This document shows positions 57,820 to 64,000 of a stretch of 64,000 nucleotides of DNA, one piece after another. The stretch comes from Lepeophtheirus salmonis. Taxonomy: Eukaryota; Arthropoda; Copepoda; Siphonostomatoida; Caligidae. Position numbers and translations under genes: made by a program. Position 1 is the stretch's first letter. The number at the start of each line of letters is the position of its first letter. Location: contig NC_092584.1 of NCBI RefSeq assembly GCF_016086655.4, positions 10,157,907 through 10,221,906 on the forward strand. The letters run 5' to 3'. The notes beneath the pieces were generated by a model, which had not been told where the DNA came from, ran no database searches, and was given only the letters and a program-made list of their open reading frames with translations.

Positions 57820-58680
57820 CCTCTTCTCAATAATCAAATAATAATTGATATTGATCACGTGGTCTTCATTTCGTAACTTGGTTTATAGATTTGATTCTAT
57901 GAACATGAAATTACAAAAAGTATGGAATTTCAAACAAAGATCTGGGGTTGTATCAAAAATTGAAGTTGAATGATTAAATGTAGATATACACATTTTTACA
58001 GAATGATTTATCAATAGCCTTTCTTTAATTACAAAAATAAAAGCCTCACTTTTGACGGTCGTGGTATTTGAGGATGACTATATACCATGAGATTTGACCT
58101 TGTAGTTATTGTTTTATACCATATATATATAAAGGCTATATAACACAATAAGGCACAGTAATGCTATATATGTATGTAAGTAGTGAAAATCCCTGTTGTA
58201 TAAATCAAATGTATAAAACAATAAAAGATCAACAGCTGATAACTAAGTTACATATTCTACATACTAGTAAAAGAGAAGAGCAATACTAATTACGTCATGG
58301 TTGAGATCTCTCTTGTTCCAGTCAAAGGATTTTTTCAAATCATATATAAATAATATTTTAACAAAATAAATATATATATATATTATAAAAATCATTTACT
58401 ATGCGTAATGTCGTAGAGTCATCCCCGGTTCCTCTTTAGACATTTAACTCTTTGTCTACTCCACTGTATGTTGATATTACATAGGTGGCAGTTCAATATC
58501 AGTATGTACCTACTCCAAATTTGCTTATCAAGGGCATGCAAAAAGATGCCTTGTGTTATCACTTTCCGGGGGATTTCTTTGATTATTCCGTAATTAACGA
58601 ACTTTAGAGGCTTGTAAAATGTACATGTGTAGGTTCAACAGAAAATTAAGCTACAAAGCTTTTTTCGACAAAATATACTC
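57820..58680. other. No gene seen
   Basis: AT-rich with short (TA)n tracts near 58120 and 58370. No coding signal. Confidence 0.5.
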
Positions 58681-58686
58681 CATTTC

Positions 58687-59203
58687 CAGGGGCATCTGCA
58701 GGGGGCTGGAGGGGCTGTAGTCATCTGCCAAATAAAGGAACTTTTGCTTTTTACTAGAAAATTTAATATTTGATTTTTTTCCTCGAAATTTTTAATATTT
58801 TAAATTAAATTTAGTCTTTCCATTTTTCTTTTTTGCAAAATTAATTTTTTAAATTTTTTTTCAACAAAATTAATTTTTTAAATTTTTTTCAACAAAGTTA
58901 ATTTATTTGAATAGTTATAGAATTTTAGAAAAAATTTAATTTTCTGTGAATAGGTATGGATTTGTTAATTTTTTTTCCAAAAAAATTAATTTTCTGTGAA
59001 TAGATATGGATTTTTAAAATTTTTTTTCCAAAAAATTAATTTTCTGTCAATAGATATGGATTTTTTAAATTTTTTTTCCAAAAAATTAATTTTCCGTGAA
59101 TAGATTTGGATTTTTTAAATTAAAAAAAATAGATTTAAAAACTTTTAATTTTGTTATTTTTTTGTGCCTCCCCCCTCAAAAAAAAATCCTGCAGACGACC
59201 CTG
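58687..59203 (+). mobile_element. Complete CAGGGG-end element with 60-bp minisatellite
   Basis: 517 bp with both ends present: left CAGGGGCATCTGCAGG, right (reverse complement) CAGGGTCGTCTGCAGGAT. After the head GGGCTGGAGGGGCTGTAG come AT-rich monomers. From about 58925 to 59112 a ~60-bp unit containing AATTTTCTGTGAATAGATAT repeats three to four times with few differences, i.e. recently expanded. No coding capacity. CAGGGGCG-type ends suggest hAT mobilisation, but no clean 8-bp target duplication is visible. Confidence 0.75.
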
Positions 59204-59646
59204 ATTTAAATTATTAAATTATTCTTTAAGCCTTTGAACAACCTGCAAATTGAATTAAAAATTGTAAAAATCTATCGTCACAACTAAAGAAAGAGACATC
59301 GATACGTGTCGCCAGTCAAGATTAAAGCAAGCTAGAGTGATTTTTCACAAAATGGAGCGTGGATTACATTTGTATTCTTCGACGAATATTCTTCCATTTC
59401 TATCAACAATGAGTATTATAATTAGACCTTTGAAGGACTCACAAATTCCACTTTAAGTAGCCAAAATTTATCCATAATATAAGAATAAAGGTTATAAAAT
59501 ATATCTAAGAAGTATTCGCCTGTATGTATGTATGAAGTAAATACAGGTAGGGGCTGCCCGCTTATCGCAGTTTTTGGGAACAGAATAAATCCGCCTTGTT
59601 CGGGGGGGGGGATTACTTAAACCCGTAAAACGGGATGAATTATTTT

Positions 59647-60163
59647 TCAAAGTCCATTTTTTACTATTTTACACGATAATTGTGAAATTTTAATCTTAAT
59701 TGGGTATTTACTTGATTTACCTTCGGTCATTTTAATGACTGTAAAATTCAAACAATCAGAACTTAACCAATATTTATTTAGCAACCTTTTTATTGCAAGT
59801 TTGTATAATAAGTAGTAAACATAAGTTTTAATTATAGATATCAAATCAAATATCCTTTGCAAAATTATAAGCTTTTTTAATAAAAATATATATTGGCATA
59901 GTATGAAAGAACTCATCAAAAACGGAAAAAAAATCTTGTTTTTCCTCAATATATTGTTTATATATATATATATGCTCCTTTAAAGTTAAATCAACACAAT
60001 ATTTTAATACAATTACTCCATCTGACTTTAGTTTTTTATAATACATTATCAAAATATTTAAGAAAAAAGGCGATAAGATGGAAATATACAGCAATATATA
60101 TTGAGTCAGAATAATTCCCAACATCATGTTATGCAAAATCCATGGTGTTGTTTGAAACCGCAT
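59647..60163 (-). other. Two overlapping open frames, possible membrane protein remnant (weak)
   Basis: 105 codons from 60163 (MRFQTTPWILHNMMLGIILT, a hydrophobic stretch, then a charged segment DLTLKEHIYIYKQYIEEKQD), and a second frame to 59647 ending KISQLSCKIVKNGL. Together they keep 517 nt open. A TAAACAG acceptor-like site lies just upstream at about 60180. No family recognised; chance in AT-rich DNA is possible. Confidence 0.2.
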
Positions 60164-60309
60164 TATGCAATGACCTTCTGTTTATATATTTAGATATTTT
60201 ATTTTCCTTGATTTTTGTTCGAAATTGTTTTTATGTTGACACATCACACACACTAAATGGTTGGTATGAATCAGTACAATAATTTTGTACCGTCCAACCC
60301 AATTCCGTT

Positions 60310-60800
60310 CTACATCTGAAGGACGCACTCTGAGTAGAATTAATGATCGTAACTCCTGCCTACCGTTGTATCAATCTATAATTTAGGACTGAAGACTGTA
60401 CTCCCTTCCAGTTCAGTCTCGTTCCGGGTCAGTTTAGTCCTCCATACTAGTCCTAATACTTATAAAAATCTGTTCTTGATGACATCACTCAACTTTATTC
60501 CTTCTTTAATAAGTTATTTTAGTGCTGTCTCAAGGACTCTTCCCAAGAACTAAAAGGACCGATACTAAGACTGGAATGAACCAAATAAATAAAAAATGAC
60601 ATATTCCCGCCTTTTCTTTGTCCTTACATTATAATTTCTGAGGATCTGAACCTTTTTTTTGTGTGTGATGTATACATGCAAGTGGGATTTGCGTTTATTT
60701 ACTTCTTTGTACAGCTGCTCAGAGCTAATCTAATGAAACATCTTGCCTCTCAAACATTCTTCAAATTGTCAGGGTTACAAAGTTCATTTTAGGTTTCCTC
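60310..60800 (-). repeat. Mixed dispersed repeat fragments
   Basis: 60322-60358 (CTGAGTAGAATTAATGATCG) and 60715-60795 (CAAACATTCTTCAAATTGTC, then GGGTTACAAAGTTCATTTTA) are GGATCGAC-family ends. Between them 60385-60600 is GTCC-rich TAGTGTTGTG-type sequence. Confidence 0.5.
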
Positions 60801-60856
60801 TTTTAGCATAATGATAGTTCATATTTTTTATAATTATATACATATATTTCAAATAG

Positions 60857-60992
60857 CCCAAACATTTTCAACCGAAATCTGTATCCCTGCTGATTCTAAT
60901 AGATACCAATACCATAAGAGGGATGCTTCAAACCTAATTGAATATTTCGACCTTTTAATACGATTTCTTATATTTTTTTATTCACAAAAATA
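60857..60992 (+). other. Candidate terminal exon (weak)
   Basis: After a CAAATAG acceptor-like site one frame reads AQTFSTEICIPADSNRYQYH, then KRDASNLIEYFDLLIRFLIF and a stop at 60990. Residue use is more protein-like than most AT-rich frames here. The polypyrimidine tract is poor and no partner exon or family was recognised. Confidence 0.2.
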
Positions 60993-60999
60993 ATGAGCC

Positions 61000-62110
61000 T
61001 CATTTGACATTAAATTGTTACTAGATATTTTATTTTTAATCTTCATTGCAAAGTTTTATATAGATTTAAATTATTTATACTCTACGATAAATATTTGCAG
61101 AAAATATAGAATATACTTGACTTTTTTCTGTTTTTTTGAAGTTTTATATATATATATATATATAGGTATGGAAATAGAAAAGAAAGAAATAAATACTTTC
61201 TTAAGCGGTAAAAAAAAACATCATTTGATTCAACAGAGTAACAAATAAATATAAGAAAAACTAAAAGTTTTTCAATTAATTTATTAATTGAATTTAAACA
61301 TGAAAATAAATCAAGCGTTGTTAACATTTGCTCCTTAATCATTTTTAATTAATCTTTCTTTGGGTAATATCTTTTTACAAAAATACTTTGTATTTATTAG
61401 GGGCCCGAGTCAAACATTTAATATTTATAGATAAGCGGTTCAACAGTTAATTTTTGTACTTTGAGAAACTAGTAAATATAATCAGGCAAGAAAAATGCAA
61501 AATATGGCAAATTTCTTCCTCCAAGAAATTACTTTTTACACAACCTAATATTTTCTTTTAGATCAAACAACCCACTTATCATCCCATATTAATTACCTCT
61601 TAAATAACGAAATCATACTTGTCTTATTAAACAAATGTTCATCAGAAAGTGCTTACCACTCATGTTTTTATATTGTGTATAGATACGAGTTCACTAATAA
61701 TAATTAATAATTAATATTCTCTCTTTTGTAACTGACCTGGGGTGGAGTAATCATTTAATAAAATTATAAGAAATTTGTTAAATGGTAAAGCTATTTCTAT
61801 ATAAGTTCTTGCAGTGATTGAAATAATTATATATAGAACATGTGTAATATAAATAATCATAATCCAGTTTGATGACACCCACGATCAAAAGAGGTGCAAT
61901 AATAATTATGTCTGCATTAAAACAAAGGTACTTAAGCAGCTTCTTTGAATAGCAAACTGAAATTATAAAAGAGCAACGAACTCAGGATTATTCTCTATAA
62001 AATAATCAGTGATGATGACGGTTATTTATGCAGTCTGTCAAGATAAAAACTATCTTAAAGGAAAATCGAGTTTTAAATGGACAAAACTCCCATTGTTTTT
62101 ATAATTCATT
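61000..62110. other. No gene seen
   Basis: AT-rich with a (TA)n tract near 61147. Short frames on both strands are Ile/Tyr/Phe-rich and look like chance. Confidence 0.5.
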
Positions 62111-62113
62111 ATT

Positions 62114-62460
62114 TTGCCAATAAATTGCCTTAGTAATGAGTATCTCTCATTGTATCGGTGCAATCGGTTTACCCTAGATGGTGTTAAAAAGAGAAGATTT
62201 CCTACTAAAAATACACCATATTTTAAAGCTTTGTTCGAACAAGACGAAAATGTAAAGCAGGTGGCTGAAAATGTGAATAGTGTTAATGGTATTGATACTG
62301 TAACATCCAATCATGCTGTATTTTGGGTTTCGTAGATTCCATTCCGGTAATTTTGATGTCGAAGATGCACCACACTCTGGAATGGTTTTTTGGATCTTAC
62401 AAAACTCGAGATTGACGACGATAAGGCTCTTCTTTCACCGTACAAGAATTGAGCACTTCT
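62114..62460 (+). pseudogene. Mariner transposase N-terminal fragment (DD34D type)
   Basis: FKALFEQDENVKQVAENVNS, VNGIDTVTSNHAVFW, and after a frameshift RRFHSGNFDVEDAPHSG, then an EIDDDKALL-like linker in another frame. This is the ordered N-terminal region of SETMAR-like mariners. The sequence after 62460 is not recognisable. Confidence 0.75.
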
Positions 62461-62699
62461 CATCTCATAACCGCCTATCATTGCTTTCACCCCCCTGGGG
62501 GAATCCAAGTGATTCCTCCAGCATCTTTAGTACTAGGAGGAGATATATACGATTTTTATTGGCAGTCCATTGCGTGTTTTATTATTGTCATGAAATTTGC
62601 AAAGGCCCTTATAAGCCCGGATTCTTTTTCAAGCTTCCATTTCAACTTCTAAACTCAAGTTGTTCATTCTTTCAGATAAAGATTTCTCAATTCTAAATA

Positions 62700-63504
62700 A
62701 CAGAGACTATTTCAAGGAGTATGTTATAGAAGATAAACTTGTTTTTCGACTTGACAGTTTATAATTTTACTCTATAACTTCTTAATGGAGTTTTTCTATT
62801 TCTTTAGAGTGAGGTAATTGACATTTATCATGATGTCAACTCCTGGAAGAACCAGATCCTTTCCAATGATGGTGATCTCTAGTAATGATAACTAATCAGC
62901 ATGATTTTAATTGGCAAGGAAATAAACATTTACGAAAAATAATAAATTACAAAAAGTAGACTTATATTTACCACACCTCGTATATGTGCATAGAGTCCAA
63001 TAATTCATAGACATGTTTGAGACAATTATAGGCTCATCATTCAAATCTGTGTGATAAGTTAGGACACCAGAATCATTTTAACTATAGTTTAAAACTTTTA
63101 TTGGATTAAAAATACTTATATTTAGGCCGATATTACATTTTACAAATAAAATAGGCAAATTTATCATACATTTATTGTGGCAATCAATTTTGACTAATTT
63201 AAGTGATTTTTGCAGGACTTTCAAAGGATAAATAAGAATTATTTGAATAGAAATGTTATTTTAATAATTCATTGTGTGAGTCAAAATATTTCATAAATTG
63301 AATCTCAAATATATTGCACAGCTGTTGCAGAGCAGAAAATAAGTATTCTCGTACTTATGGTCCATCTTACACTCCCACATACAAGCATTGTGTTACTTCA
63401 TAGGTATATAAGATTGCAATTTTCGCCATTGTTTTAATGCAATCTATCTATATTAAATCATAAGAATATGAAGTGTCAGAGTATTTCCTATTCGCTTGGG
63501 ATGT
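62700..63504. other. No gene seen
   Basis: AT-rich, without recognisable repeats or exons. Confidence 0.5.
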
Positions 63505-64000
63505 TAGCAAGGGCTTCCGTAGGATTATATTATATTGTTAGGGGGCCTTGGTTTTTTGATTTTTTTGATTTTTTTCAAAAATAAACCAAACATTAATTTT
63601 TTTTGAAAAATATTGGAAAAATTCATAGCTATTAATAAAAAATAATTTCTTTGTCGGACAAAAATTTAGATAAATTAAATTTAATACATTAAATTGTTTG
63701 GCAAAAATTTGAAAAATTAAATTTCTAATATAAAATTTTTTGACAACAGATTACAAAAATTCATAGCTACTCACAGAAAATTAATTAAAAAAATAAAGGA
63801 ATCGAGAGCTATTTAAAAAAAATTAAATATTTTTTTACAAAATTTGAAAAATACGGAATTGTTTTGAAAAAATCAAAAATCTACAATTCTTACTAAAAAA
63901 TTTCAAATATTTAATTTTTTGCAAAAAAAAAAAAAAAAAACCACAAGTATTTACACAAATTAAATTTGTTTTTTAAATTTTCAAATAAAAATTCGAATGC
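63505..64000 (+). mobile_element. AT-rich monomer element running off the window
   Basis: Head GGGCTTCCGTAGGATTATAT and AGGGGGCCTTGGTTTTTT, then monomers with TTCATAGCTATTAATAAAAA (63618) and TTCATAGCTACTCACAGAAA (63761). Related to 19555-19770 and, by monomer, to the CAGGGG family in inverted sense. It continues past the right edge. Confidence 0.55.

Overview
This window looks like arthropod nuclear DNA. It is very AT-rich, genes are sparse and split by introns, and decayed mariner-type transposons and small non-autonomous repeats are everywhere. The abundance of DD37D mariner relics and the compact coding islands in long AT-rich repeats would fit a parasitic copepod such as the salmon louse, but that species assignment is inference from style. 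No bacterial operons, CRISPR arrays, rRNA genes or convincing tRNA genes were seen.

Only two protein genes can be supported firmly, both on the minus strand. The first (14729-17396) is the N-terminal half of WDR35/IFT121, an intraflagellar transport complex A protein. Six exons with clean GT-AG junctions give 666 codons covering the two beta-propellers; the C-terminal repeats are not found and should lie left of position 1 or beyond a very long intron. The second (46321-54713) is an unrecognised single-pass membrane protein with a signal-like N-terminus, a Ser/Thr-rich mucin-like ectodomain and a transmembrane helix cut by a 7.3 kb intron. A separate minus-strand terminal exon (40175-40302), with a stop codon and a downstream polyadenylation signal, may be the end of that gene or of another one.

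The rest is mostly repeats. Left arm (1-14.7 kb): a dead DD37D mariner, a 150 bp direct duplication beside a 47 bp palindrome, ~195 bp and ~145 bp tandem repeats, two AT-rich elements with internal minisatellites, and further mariner pieces. Centre (17.4-40 kb): GTCC-rich miniature elements, a compact stem-junction sequence at 22170-22256, a mariner C-terminus, fold-back elements, an hAT-like element with a perfect hairpin, more DD37D relics, and a Helentron-like element with a ~108 bp minisatellite. Right arm (40-64 kb): a frameshifted pseudogene of a repetitive arthropod protein family, an almost full-length DD37D mariner with terminal inverted repeats (47067-48359), several further mariner relics including a head-to-head pair, and more minisatellite-bearing elements.

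The recurring theme is the non-autonomous elements: at least nine copies of one family whose ends read CAGGGGCGTCTGCAGG and whose interior is an expanding AT-rich minisatellite, and a second family with TAGTGTTGTG ends. No obviously new multi-gene system was found. The best leads are the mucin-like receptor gene, the junction-shaped element at 22170-22256, and the minisatellite-bearing element family.
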